Notes: generated by a model not told the origin, from the letters alone. DNA of 64,000 nucleotides from Oscillospiraceae bacterium (GCA_902774035.1 CACYHA010000005.1:16768-80767); one strand, 5' to 3'. Numbered from the stretch's first letter, positions 50,900 to 59,442 are shown. A program made the numbers and translations.

Positions 50900-51736
50900 T
50901 CAGCGGTCGCACTGGTGCGCCCAGTAGATCGAGGTGAAGAGAATGTGTTTTCGGCTCGGCGCGGCGGCGAAGCAGAGCTTGCTTTTTGCGCCGGGAACGC
51001 TGAGTTTCAAAAAGGCTTTTTGCGGCGTCAGCCGGTCGATCCATTCGGCATAGTCGCGCATGAAGGAGATGCTGTGGGTCAGCGGCATGTGGGCGCCGCG
51101 GTATTTCGTGTAGCCGAGGGCGGCAACCTCACGGTAGTAACGGCGGCCCTCATCGGCGTAGGTGTGCAGACTGCAGCCGGGATTCGTGAACATCCAGATG
51201 TCGATATCACTGGCGTCCCCGGCATAGATGAAGCGCTCCGCAGGATCCAGCAGGGTGATGGAACCCGGCGTGTGGCCGGGAAAATCCTTGACGACGAGCG
51301 TTTTTCCGCCGAGGTCAAAGGTGTCGCCGTCCTTCAGCGGCACATACTGCGTATTTCCGGGCTTCGTCATCAGGAGCCTGTCGATCCACTTTTGCAGCTT
51401 CTTCGTTTTGGGATATTTTTCGAACACGGCGGCCACAATATCGTCCACCAGCTTGAAATAGACGTCGTCTGTGGTGAAGGTCGGAAGATCGCGCTCGCCG
51501 ATGTAGACCTTTTCAAAGTGATGGTTGCCGTTGGCGTGGTCGGGATGGAAATGGGAATTGACAACGATCAGCTCTTTGTCCGTCAGGCTTGCGACAAATT
51601 CCCTGATATTGAACAGGTCAAGGCCGGTATCGAACAGCAGGGCTTTGCTGTCGCCCTCGATGAGAAATTCGTTGACGATCCCGTCTTTGATGCGTGTGAC
51701 CCGGTCACGCAGTTTTGCGGTTTTATAGCGGAACAT
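50900..51736 (-). CDS. MBL-fold metallo-hydrolase inside the ilv operon
   Basis: 278 residues from ATG 51736 (GGAGGAGG upstream). VVNSHFHPDHANGNHHF holds the HxHxDH zinc site; later ligands are the His in DFPGHTPGSI, the Asp in YAGDASDID and the His in GAHMPLTHSI. The enzyme may hydrolyse a thioester, lactone or phosphoester; the substrate is unknown. It starts 2 bases after ilvB ends and ilvN follows 14 bases on, so the three are one transcript under the T-box. Confidence 0.9.
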   Translation of the reverse strand: MFRYKTAKLRDRVTRIKDGIVNEFLIEGDSKALLFDTGLDLFNIREFVASLTDKELIVVNSHFHPDHANGNHHFEKVYIGERDLPTFTTDDVYFKLVDDIVAAVFEKYPKTKKLQKWIDRLLMTKPGNTQYVPLKDGDTFDLGGKTLVVKDFPGHTPGSITLLDPAERFIYAGDASDIDIWMFTNPGCSLHTYADEGRRYYREVAALGYTKYRGAHMPLTHSISFMRDYAEWIDRLTPQKAFLKLSVPGAKSKLCFAAAPSRKHILFTSIYWAHQCDR

Positions 51737-51738
51737 CG

Positions 51739-53412
51739 TTAAACCTCCTCCAAAGAAAGCGGCGAGAACGCCTGCAGCTCCGGGTCGAGCCGACAATCGA
51801 TCAGCACGGGCGTCTTTTCCTTCAGCGCCGCCGCAAAAGCTTTTTTGAACTGCGCAGGGGTTTCGGCCCTTGTTCCCTTTGCGCCGAAGGCTTCGGCAAC
51901 CCGGACAAAATCGGTTTTGCGCGCCGAAAGATCCGTCCAGGCCAGGCGGCCGCCGAAGGCGGTCTGCTGCATCTGGCGCACCATGCCGAGAGAACGGTTA
52001 TCGAACACAAGGATCACCAGCGGAAGACGCTCCGTCACCGCCGTTGCAAGCTCAGTCAGGTTCATGCCGAAGCTGCCGTCACCCGTGATCAGCAGGGTTT
52101 GCTTTCCCGTGCCGATGCACGCGCCGATGGCCGCGCCGAGACCGTAGCCCATCGTCCCGAGGCCGCCGCTGGAAACAAGGGTATGCGGCTGCCGGAAGGC
52201 GGCGAACTGCGCCGTCCACATCTGATGCTGGCCGACGTCGGTGGCAATGACCGTTTGCGGGTCGCGCAGCGCGTTGATCACGCGGAACATTGCCTGCGGC
52301 GTAAGCGCCGTTTCTCCGGCGCTTTCCGCCGATGCAAGCAAGGCGGCTTCCCTGCTGCGCAGGGCCTGCACGCGCGCCGCCCAATCCGGGTGGCTTTGCG
52401 CCGCGCAGCGATTCGCAAGAAGCAAAAACAGCACGCGCAGATCGCCGTGCAGGCCGCAGTCCACGGGAACATTTTTGCCAAGCTCGGCAATGTCGGTGTC
52501 CATCTGGATGACCGTCGCGCGGTCGTTCAGCGCTGGCAGGCCTTCCGTGGCGCGGTCGGAAAAGCGCACGCCCACGCCGAGGATCAGGTCTGCCTCCCGG
52601 AACGCCGCCGAAGCGGCATAGCGCCCATGCATCCCCTGCATCCCAAGAAAGCGCGGCGCGTCCGTCGGCACCGCCGTCAAGCCCATAAACGAACAACCGA
52701 CCACGGCGTCGAGCTTTTCCGCCAGCGCGAGCACGGCTTCGCCGAGACCGCAGCCGAGAGCGCCGCCGCCGATGTAAATATAGGGGCGTTCCGCTTTTTC
52801 GATCAGCGCCGCTGCGCGGTCAAGCTTGGCCTCCTTTGACTGCGGCAGAGACCGGGGCGCTGCGGGCGGCGCAGGCCGAAACACGCACAGCGCCTGCTGA
52901 ACATCCTTCGGAATGTCGATCAGCACCGGGCCGGGGCGGCCGGAGCGCGCAATTGCAAACGCTTCGCGGATCGTATCCGCCAGTTCGCACACGTCCTGCA
53001 CAAAGAAATTATGTTTGGTGATGGGCAACGTGACGCCGGTGATGTCGACCTCCTGAAAGCTGTCGCGGCCGATCATGGACGTGGCGACGTTTCCTGTGAT
53101 CGCCACCAACGGCACGGAATCAAGCATCGCCGTGGCGAGCCCGGTCACAAGGTTCGTGGCGCCCGGGCCGCTCGTTGCGATCACAACGCCGACCTTGCCC
53201 GTGGCCCGGGCGTAGCCGTCCGCAGCGTGCGCCGCGCCCTGCTCGTGCGCCGTGAGCACATGGCGCAGCCGACGACGGGCGTGATAAAGCTCGTCGTAGA
53301 TATCCAGCACGGTTCCCCCGGGGTAGCCGAAGACGTCGGTCACGCCCTGCTCCAGCAGCGTTTCGATCAAAATGCGTGCGCCGCGCAAGCGTTTGGTTTT
53401 TTCGTTCTGCAT
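51739..53412 (-). CDS. ilvB: Acetolactate synthase large subunit
   Basis: TPP/FAD enzyme that makes acetolactate from two pyruvate (or acetohydroxybutyrate), the first common step to valine, leucine and isoleucine. 557 residues from ATG 53412 (GGGGAGGGAG upstream). GARILIETLLEQGVTDVFG and YPGGTVLDIYDELY open the protein; AHEQGAAHAADGYARATGK holds the catalytic Glu; the TPP loop reads TGDGSFGMNLTELATAV with VILVFDN. It heads the ilvB-MBL-ilvN operon and is controlled by an upstream T-box. Confidence 0.97.
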   Translation of the reverse strand: MQNEKTKRLRGARILIETLLEQGVTDVFGYPGGTVLDIYDELYHARRRLRHVLTAHEQGAAHAADGYARATGKVGVVIATSGPGATNLVTGLATAMLDSVPLVAITGNVATSMIGRDSFQEVDITGVTLPITKHNFFVQDVCELADTIREAFAIARSGRPGPVLIDIPKDVQQALCVFRPAPPAAPRSLPQSKEAKLDRAAALIEKAERPYIYIGGGALGCGLGEAVLALAEKLDAVVGCSFMGLTAVPTDAPRFLGMQGMHGRYAASAAFREADLILGVGVRFSDRATEGLPALNDRATVIQMDTDIAELGKNVPVDCGLHGDLRVLFLLLANRCAAQSHPDWAARVQALRSREAALLASAESAGETALTPQAMFRVINALRDPQTVIATDVGQHQMWTAQFAAFRQPHTLVSSGGLGTMGYGLGAAIGACIGTGKQTLLITGDGSFGMNLTELATAVTERLPLVILVFDNRSLGMVRQMQQTAFGGRLAWTDLSARKTDFVRVAEAFGAKGTRAETPAQFKKAFAAALKEKTPVLIDCRLDPELQAFSPLSLEEV

Positions 53413-53429
53413 AAAGCTCCCTCCCCGCA

Positions 53430-53690
53430 AAAGAAAAAGAAAAAGGCTCCCGTCTCCAAAGAGACGAAAGCGCACTGTCTTCCGCGGTACCACTCTTTTT
53501 CGGCCGATGGCCGCCCTCAGGCGCTGACACGCCTTGCCCTGTAACGGGAGCACCCGTCTGCGGTTACTCGGTTCTCCGCAACCGCTCCGCGGCGACTTCC
53601 GAACGGCCTTTTGATGCCTTGCAGCGGCCGGCATCTCTCTGGGAAAAGGGAGCGTTCGTACTCCTCCGCTTCATCGCGTTTTCTTTGATT
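53430..53690 (-). promoter_or_regulatory. T-box riboswitch upstream of ilvB
   Basis: The minus strand carries the T-box core AAGAGTGGTACCGCGG (plus 53482-53497), an AGTA in stem I, AGAGAG in the distal stem-I region and a terminator hairpin (CGTCTC/GAGACG) with T-rich run before ilvB. Stem I pairs CGAACG with CGTTCG; the opposite internal loop reads GAAGTCG, giving GUC (Val) as the likely specifier codon. Uncharged tRNA would turn the operon on. Confidence 0.93.
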
Positions 53691-53696
53691 GTTTGG

Positions 53697-53725
53697 ATTA
53701 TAGCACGTTCGAGCGCGTTTGTCAA
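53697..53725 (-). promoter_or_regulatory. Promoter of the ilvB operon
   Basis: Perfect consensus on the minus strand: TTGACA (53720-53725), 17-base spacer, TATAAT (53697-53702). Confidence 0.93.
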
Positions 53726-53748
53726 GTTTTCGAAAAAGATGCGCGTGA

Positions 53749-53869
53749 GGCGGCGAAACGCATCGTGCAAAGCACAATGCAAAACGCAGCGCGGGGCGAA
53801 TGTTGAGTAAAGCTTCCGCGCACGGCTGCGCTGCGTTTTCGCGCAGCGCAGCTGCGCGGTTTCGCCGCC
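53749..53869. repeat. Three-hairpin GC-rich element, copy R6 (variant)
   Basis: Perfect 11-bp outer stem GGCGGCGAAAC (53749-53759) with GTTTCGCCGCC (53859-53869). Inside: GCATCGTGC/GCACAATGC, then AAAACGCAGCGC/GCGCTGCGTTTT closing a 35-base loop, then CGCGCAGC/GCTGCGCG. It sits 24 bases upstream of the ilvB -35 box. Confidence 0.75.
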
Positions 53870-53952
53870 GGCGGCAACAGCAAACAGCAGAACGGGGCTG
53901 CTGTTTCAGCAGCGCTCCTCTTTTTTTCGCGCACGGCCTTGCCGTGCGCGAA

Positions 53953-54050
53953 GCACGGCGGCGGAACCGTGCGGCCCCGGCCGCACGAAAACGAAGCAAG
54001 GCTTCGTTTTGAACCGTGCCGAAGGCACGGTTCGTTCCGCCGCTGCCTGC
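53953..54050. repeat. Three-hairpin GC-rich element, copy R5
   Basis: Outer stem of 10 perfect pairs next to the inner part (GCGGCGGAAC with GTTCCGCCGC) between 53953-53967 and 54034-54050. Inner hairpins: 53968-53987 (CGTGCGGCC), 53988-54010 (AAAACGAAGC) and 54011-54033 (GAACCGTGC), the same order as in R4. A flanking hairpin GCGCACGGC/GCCGTGCGC lies at 53929-53949. The R6-R5 gap (53870-53928) shows no gene. Confidence 0.88.
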
Positions 54051-54059
54051 GCCGCGCAG

Positions 54060-54090
54060 AAAAAAGACGCGGATCCCGCCGCGTCTTTTT
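54060..54090 (-). terminator. Terminator after the GH95 gene
   Basis: AAAAGACGCGG pairs with CCGCGTCTTTT (plus strand reading), with A/T runs on both sides. Confidence 0.9.
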
Positions 54091-54105
54091 CAGAAATGGA
54101 TCGCA

Positions 54106-56577
54106 TCAACTGAACCGGTAGCTTTTCCCGGTCTCCACCGGGAAGGTGGAAACACCGTTTTCAAAGGCGACTTCGATCTCCTCGCCCTCTTCTTCGCCGT
54201 TCATTTCCCGCACGATCATAATCTTGCCGTCATATTTCATGGAGCAGACGCCGTCGAACGCGGCGTGCAGCGTGCCCAGCTTCAGGCGGCCGTTCTTCCA
54301 TTCGGCGTCCACGGTGAAGCCGCCCCGGGCGCAAAGGCCCTTGAACTGTCCGTCCGTCCAGGATTTCGGCAGCGCGGGGAGAATGCGCACCACGCCGCCG
54401 TGGCTTTGCAGCAGCATTTCCGCAACGCCTGCCGTAAAGCCGAAATTGCCGTCGATCTGGAAGGGCGGATGGGTGCCGAAAAGGTTCTTGAGAATGGTTG
54501 TTTTGACCGTCTGCGCAATGATGCGTTCGCAGCTTTCGCCGTCGCCGAGCCTTGCGCGGCAGCACAGCCGATGCGCAAGCGCCCAACCGGTGGTTTTCTC
54601 TCCCCTGTCGTCCAGCGAGACCTTCGCGGCCTTTTGAAGCTCTGGCGTTGTCTCGTCGATCATCGTGAAGGGATACAGACCCAACAGATGCGAAAGGTGG
54701 CGATGGTGCCGGTCAATGTCGGCACGTTCGGCGCGGCTGAAGCTGTCCTCCCGGAACCACTCCCGGATCCGGCCTTTTTTGCCGACCGAAAGCGGCTGCA
54801 GGCGCTCCTTCTGCGCGGCGAGCTTTTCCAGCAGCGCCGCGTTCACGCCGGCGTCCATGCCTGCGTCGCGCAGCGCTTTAGCGCCTTTCAAAACGGCGTC
54901 GAACAGCGCGTAGACTATGGATTGTTCAAAGGTGCCGCCCGCGGTCACGGGTCCCTGTTCCGGCGAATAGCAGGGCGCCATCACCAGGCGGCCGGAGCGC
55001 GTGTCTTCCCGCAGCAAACGGGAAAACAGAAGCGCCGATTCTTCCAGCGTGGGATAAATCACGTCGCGCAGGGTGCCGATATCTTTGGTGAACAGATAGT
55101 GCTCAAACATTTCCACCGCCGCCCAGGCGCCGCAGACCGTCGCCCAGCCCCACTGCCAGGAATAGCCGGGTACGCAATAGCCGAAGGGGTTCGCCCAGGT
55201 GTTGGCGATCCAGCCCGTGGGATCGTCCGCGTCGCCGCTGCCGATGCCGTAAACTTTTGCCGCGGCGAGGCGGCCGGGCTTGCGCAGCGATTGAATGAAA
55301 TCGAGAAACGGCGCGGCGGTTTCAGCGAGATTCGTTACGAACGCCGGCCAGTAATTCATTTGCAGATTGATATTCAGGTGGTAGTCGCAGTTCCACGGCG
55401 GATCGTTTTTCGCGTTCCAGATGCCCTGCAGGTTTGCCGGCAGCGCCCCCTCGCGCGAGGAAGCGATCAGCAGATACCGCCCGTACTGGAACAGCAGCGG
55501 AATGAGCGCGCGGCGGTACTCTTCCTTTTTTTCGAAGCGTTTCAGCAGAGCCTCCGTCAGATGTATGTTTTCGTCGTTCGGTTCGCCGAGCGTGAACGAC
55601 ACACGGTCATAGAGCTTGCGGTAGTCGTCCAGATGGGCGCGGTAAAGGGTGCCGAAGGACACTTCCGTCGCGGCGTTCAGACGGGGGATCACCTTGTCGC
55701 GCAGCGGATCGCAGCCGTCGCAGAAGGTTGGGTACTCGTTGATGTAATCGGTCGCCGCCGCGGCAAAAAAGACCACGCAGGTCGTGTTTTCCACGCGGAT
55801 ATGTCCGTTGGGCAGCGCGGTCACCGTGCCGTCTTTGACAAGAAACTTTACGCCAAAGCCGTAACGCAGCGCGTTTTTGTTTTTGCCGTCGGGTTCGTTC
55901 AGGCCGTGGTTGTCGTGCACCGTACCGGTCAAAAGGATCGCGTCGTCGATCGCGGTGGGTTCGCCTTTCTGTTCCGAAACGAAATATGCGTCAAAGCTGA
56001 ACTTCGGCGGCTCGGGCGGCAGTTGTTCCTCCTCTTTTTCCGGCGTCTTTCCTTTTGGGGCGGGCGGCTTTCTGCGTTCGCGCATGGCGCTTTCCAACCG
56101 GCCGACAAAAACCTGATGGGGATAGGAGACAAAATAATGGCGCGAATACATTTCGTCGGAGCGGCGAAATGTCACCATGGCGGAGGCAGTGTCGAGATCC
56201 AAATCGCGCACATAGTGATCGGTGCCGCCCATCTCGTCAAATTGCAGATAGAGCGATCCCAGCGCCTGATAGGCGCCGAAAGCATCGGGGTTCCCCTGCA
56301 GCTTTTCCATCGCGGCGGCGGCTGCGCCGTTCTTGCCTTCAAAAAGCAGATCCTGCACTTCCCTGACGGATTTCCCGCCGTCAAAGTTCGCCAGTCCCGC
56401 GTTCCAGCCTTCCGCTGTCGGCCCGCCGGACCAGAGGGATTTTTCGTTGAAGGAGATCAGCTCGCAATCCGCGCGGCCGAAGACCTTTGCGCCCAGATGC
56501 CCGTTTCCGAGAGGAAGCGCTTCGTTTTCCCAGCCGAAATAGCTGTAGTTTGCCGGTGTGTTATAGCACAGGATCAT
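54106..56577 (-). CDS. Glycoside hydrolase family 95 (alpha-fucosidase/galactosidase type)
   Basis: 823 residues from ATG 56577, which has GGAGG 9 bases upstream. N-terminal beta domain with EALPLGNGHLGAKVFGRADC and ISFNEKSLWSGGP; (alpha/alpha)6 barrel with LQGIWNAKNDPPWNCDYHLN, then NINLQMNYWP; C-terminal GVAEMLLQSHGG and LPALPKSW. All are GH95 features. No signal peptide, so probably cytoplasmic. Family members remove L-fucose or L-galactose from plant or host glycans. It ends a five-gene unit and is followed by a strong terminator. Confidence 0.93.
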   Translation of the reverse strand: MILCYNTPANYSYFGWENEALPLGNGHLGAKVFGRADCELISFNEKSLWSGGPTAEGWNAGLANFDGGKSVREVQDLLFEGKNGAAAAAMEKLQGNPDAFGAYQALGSLYLQFDEMGGTDHYVRDLDLDTASAMVTFRRSDEMYSRHYFVSYPHQVFVGRLESAMRERRKPPAPKGKTPEKEEEQLPPEPPKFSFDAYFVSEQKGEPTAIDDAILLTGTVHDNHGLNEPDGKNKNALRYGFGVKFLVKDGTVTALPNGHIRVENTTCVVFFAAAATDYINEYPTFCDGCDPLRDKVIPRLNAATEVSFGTLYRAHLDDYRKLYDRVSFTLGEPNDENIHLTEALLKRFEKKEEYRRALIPLLFQYGRYLLIASSREGALPANLQGIWNAKNDPPWNCDYHLNINLQMNYWPAFVTNLAETAAPFLDFIQSLRKPGRLAAAKVYGIGSGDADDPTGWIANTWANPFGYCVPGYSWQWGWATVCGAWAAVEMFEHYLFTKDIGTLRDVIYPTLEESALLFSRLLREDTRSGRLVMAPCYSPEQGPVTAGGTFEQSIVYALFDAVLKGAKALRDAGMDAGVNAALLEKLAAQKERLQPLSVGKKGRIREWFREDSFSRAERADIDRHHRHLSHLLGLYPFTMIDETTPELQKAAKVSLDDRGEKTTGWALAHRLCCRARLGDGESCERIIAQTVKTTILKNLFGTHPPFQIDGNFGFTAGVAEMLLQSHGGVVRILPALPKSWTDGQFKGLCARGGFTVDAEWKNGRLKLGTLHAAFDGVCSMKYDGKIMIVREMNGEEEGEEIEVAFENGVSTFPVETGKSYRFS

Positions 56578-56637
56578 AGGACCGTCCTCCAAAAAGGAAC
56601 GCCAAAGCGCACGGCGTTCCGATTGTGTACTTGTTTT

Positions 56638-57072
56638 TTATCTGCCGGTGGAACCAAAGCCGCCGCTTCCGCGCGCGGTTTCGGAAAGGGTTTCGGCTTC
56701 CGTATAATCGGCCGCAAGATACGGTACGATCACAAGCTGGGCGATCCGCTCACCCGGCGCGATCATCTGCGGCACAGCGCCGTGGTTATACAGCGCCACC
56801 AGCAACTCGCCGCGGTAGTCGCTGTCGATCACGCCGACCTTGTTGGCCGGCGCGAGGCCGCGCTTGCTTGCCACAGAGGAACGCGCAAACACAAGGCCGA
56901 CAAAGCCGTCGGGGATCTCCAGCGAAAGGCCGGTGGGCACCAGCAGGGTCTCCCCGGGCGCCAGCACCGCTTCGGCGTCGAGACAGGCGTAAAGATCGGC
57001 GCCTGCGGCAGCGGCGGAGCCGCGGCTGGGCAGCACAGCGTTTTCACGCAGTTTTTTGACCGGAACAAGCAT
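56638..57072 (-). CDS. dut: dUTP diphosphatase
   Basis: 144 residues, trimeric dUTPase type. Five motifs in order: AGADLYA, FARSSVASKRG, GVIDSDYRGEL, ERIAQLVIVP and GSGGFGSTGR. It hydrolyses dUTP to keep uracil out of DNA and supplies dUMP. Start at ATG 57072 with GAGGTGA 8 bases upstream; the longer upstream frame is not needed. It sits between YhhN (10 bases) and GH95 (60 bases), an unusual position for a nucleotide gene, but the spacing implies one transcript. Confidence 0.96.
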   Translation of the reverse strand: MLVPVKKLRENAVLPSRGSAAAAGADLYACLDAEAVLAPGETLLVPTGLSLEIPDGFVGLVFARSSVASKRGLAPANKVGVIDSDYRGELLVALYNHGAVPQMIAPGERIAQLVIVPYLAADYTEAETLSETARGSGGFGSTGR

Positions 57073-57082
57073 CTTTGTCACC

Positions 57083-57832
57083 TCAATACAGCGGGATATA
57101 GCTGCGCACGACAAAGACGCTCGCGCCCAGCAGGATCTGCGCCGCAAAATAGGTCGTAATGTTGAAGATCTTCAGCGGGCGGTTGTCTTTCTGTCCGCCG
57201 AAAAGGATCAGGCCGAGGGTCGCGTCGGAAAGCAGGAACAAAATCGCGCCCACGCCGACAAACAGGAAGACGAGCACCAGGTGGTCGTTCAGTCCCCAGA
57301 CCCATTCGCCGATGCAGTAGCGCCAGGCCTTGGCCACCATGAAGGAGATCACGGCGGCATAGAGCGCCACGGGAATGACCATATAGAGCTTTTCGCGGAT
57401 CTTCTTTTTATACGCGTAAAACGCAAGCAGACCGAGAAACGCCAGAACGATCACGATCTCATACCAGGTGAAGAAGCCCTTGTTGGGCCAGGTCGTCTGG
57501 ATTGCGTGATGAAACGCGAGGATGTAGAAGATATGGCCGCCGAGGAAGGCGAAAAGCCCCAGCCCGAACACATAGATCTTGTCGGTGATGAGGTGCAAAA
57601 ACAGATCGCCCGCCCAGCCGAAGGCCAGACCCCAGAGGATCAGCCTTGCATAGTCGGTATGGTTGCCGGAGATCTTCACGGCAAGCAGCCCCGCCGCAAA
57701 GAACAGCGCGGAGCAGACCATTTTGTAACCGAAGGATTTCCAGCACTTGTTCGGCCAGGAATACTTCAGAAACAGCGGTACAAAGACGAATTCCAGCGTC
57801 ACGCAGAGCGCAAAAAGGATTTTCAGAATCAT
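57083..57832 (-). CDS. YhhN-family membrane protein (lysoplasmalogenase-like)
   Basis: 249 residues with about eight hydrophobic helices. WGLAFGWAGDLFLHL and FLGGHIFYILAFHHA near the middle, and LFLLSDATLGLILFG near the C-terminus, contain the conserved Asp and His residues of the YhhN/TMEM86 family, which cleaves lysoplasmalogens. Plasmalogens occur in anaerobic Clostridia, which makes this role plausible. It lies between the serine hydrolase (20 bases) and dut (10 bases). Confidence 0.85.
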   Translation of the reverse strand: MILKILFALCVTLEFVFVPLFLKYSWPNKCWKSFGYKMVCSALFFAAGLLAVKISGNHTDYARLILWGLAFGWAGDLFLHLITDKIYVFGLGLFAFLGGHIFYILAFHHAIQTTWPNKGFFTWYEIVIVLAFLGLLAFYAYKKKIREKLYMVIPVALYAAVISFMVAKAWRYCIGEWVWGLNDHLVLVFLFVGVGAILFLLSDATLGLILFGGQKDNRPLKIFNITTYFAAQILLGASVFVVRSYIPLY

Positions 57833-57852
57833 ATCGTTCCTCCCGAATTCTC

Positions 57853-59442
57853 TTATTTGATCACACCGATGTGCACAAGATCCACCAGCGGCGTCAGATG
57901 CGGCATCACGGTTTCAATGGGCTTGCGCAGCGCCGCAGATTTGAACACGGATTTGACGGAGCCGACAAGGTTTTCCACCATCGCGCTGGTGTCGGGCAGC
58001 GCGGTGGGCTTGAGCGTGACGAGATCGCCGTGGAACTTCAGGACCAGACGGCGCGCGGCCGCAGCCTCCATCGGGCGGATGATGATCTCCAGCTCGTTCG
58101 CGTTGTTCCAGCAACCGATGGCACAGGTCGTAAACGGCATCTGGCCGAGGACGATGTTGTCGAAGCGGTACTCACCGTCCATGCCCACATGGATGCGGTT
58201 GATCTCCTTGCCCTCGGACCAGGAGAAGATCAGCTCGTCCTCCAGCGGTTCGATGGAGATGTTGGTGATGTTGCCCGCCTTGTCCTTGCCCATAAAGGTC
58301 GCCGTCAGCGGCAGCGTGCTCACCGGGAAGCCGATCGCGTTAAGCAGCAAAGGCTTGTTGAAAACGATACGGTGGCCGCGCAGACGGTGCTCCATGGAGG
58401 AACGCGGTCTCGCGCGCAGCTTTTCATAGGGCGGGATGGAAAGCTCCACAGGCTCAGCGGATTTGTCGTCGTCGATGAAAGCCTTCGGGAAATGCTCCCA
58501 GACCACGTCGCGCATGGCCTGCTCGTTGATCTCGCCGCAGTTGATGACCGCCACGGCGTCCAGGTCTTCAAAGCCGATGCCGAACTGGCTGAACATGCCG
58601 TCGGCGCGGAAGGCGTTGAGATAGCCGCCGCAGCGCCAGAAGCAGTAGCCGTAGCCCTGCTTGGTGTCGAGCTGATCCTTGCTGTTGCAGGTCTCGGTCT
58701 GCTTTTGCGTCGCCGCCTGCGCCCAGCCCTCGGGCAGCACCTGTTTGCCGTTATAGACGCCGCCGTTCAGATAGGTCAGTATGATCTTTGCAAGATCCAT
58801 GGGCTTCATCATGATGCCCCAGCCGCCGGCCTCAACGCCGCGCGGACAGGTCTCCCAGAACGGACGCTCGATGCCCAGCGGTTCAAACAGGCGCGGCATC
58901 AGGAAGTCGATCACGCTCATGTTGTATTTTTTGTGGATGATGCAGCAAAGCAGATAGAGGTTTTCGTTGATGTAGAAAAACTCCGTGCCCGGCTCGGTCA
59001 CCCAGTTGGAGCCGATGATATCTTCAAACCAGCGATCCTTGGTCTTGTCCATGAGCGGTGTGACGGAAAGGCCGCTGCGCAGCGTCAGCAGATCCTCCAC
59101 CGTCAGTTTTTCAAGGTAGGGACTGGACTGCACCTTGCGCGCCTCGGGAAAGATATCCACAAAGCGGGTGTCCAGCGCGATCACACCCTCACCGACAGCA
59201 AAGCCGATGGCGGTTGCGGTGATGCTCTTGCTCACGGAATACATGGCGTGGCGGAACTGCGGCGCAAAAGGTTCCCGATAGACCTCGCAGGCCACCTTTC
59301 CGCGGCGGATCACGATGACGGAGTGCAGCTCCTTGCCCAAAGTCATGCAATGGTCGATGAATGCCTGCACCTCCCGGGAGCTGACGCCCACGGATTCCGG
59401 CGTTTTTGCACGAGAAAGTTCAGTGGTGTTTTTTCTTGGCAT
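57853..59442 (-). CDS. Beta-lactamase-fold serine hydrolase
   Basis: 529 residues from ATG 59442 (GGAG upstream), no signal peptide. The class C/esterase fold has YSVSKSITATAIG (catalytic SxxK) and FFYINENLYLL (YxN). A C-terminal domain of about 180 residues (after 350) is beta-rich and of unknown role. Esterase or peptidase activity on wall fragments is possible; it need not be a resistance enzyme. It overlaps the upstream GDPD-like gene by 23 bases, which implies coupled translation. Confidence 0.85.
   Translation of the reverse strand: MPRKNTTELSRAKTPESVGVSSREVQAFIDHCMTLGKELHSVIVIRRGKVACEVYREPFAPQFRHAMYSVSKSITATAIGFAVGEGVIALDTRFVDIFPEARKVQSSPYLEKLTVEDLLTLRSGLSVTPLMDKTKDRWFEDIIGSNWVTEPGTEFFYINENLYLLCCIIHKKYNMSVIDFLMPRLFEPLGIERPFWETCPRGVEAGGWGIMMKPMDLAKIILTYLNGGVYNGKQVLPEGWAQAATQKQTETCNSKDQLDTKQGYGYCFWRCGGYLNAFRADGMFSQFGIGFEDLDAVAVINCGEINEQAMRDVVWEHFPKAFIDDDKSAEPVELSIPPYEKLRARPRSSMEHRLRGHRIVFNKPLLLNAIGFPVSTLPLTATFMGKDKAGNITNISIEPLEDELIFSWSEGKEINRIHVGMDGEYRFDNIVLGQMPFTTCAIGCWNNANELEIIIRPMEAAAARRLVLKFHGDLVTLKPTALPDTSAMVENLVGSVKSVFKSAALRKPIETVMPHLTPLVDLVHIGVIK

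Noticed and set aside
54016-57159. 1047-residue open frame on the plus strand
   Set aside because: Runs antisense through GH95 and dut and even through a repeat element; no protein-like content.
57853-59442. Antibiotic-resistance beta-lactamase
   Set aside because: It has the fold and SxxK, but no signal peptide and an extra C-terminal domain; such cytoplasmic serine hydrolases are usually esterases or peptidases.
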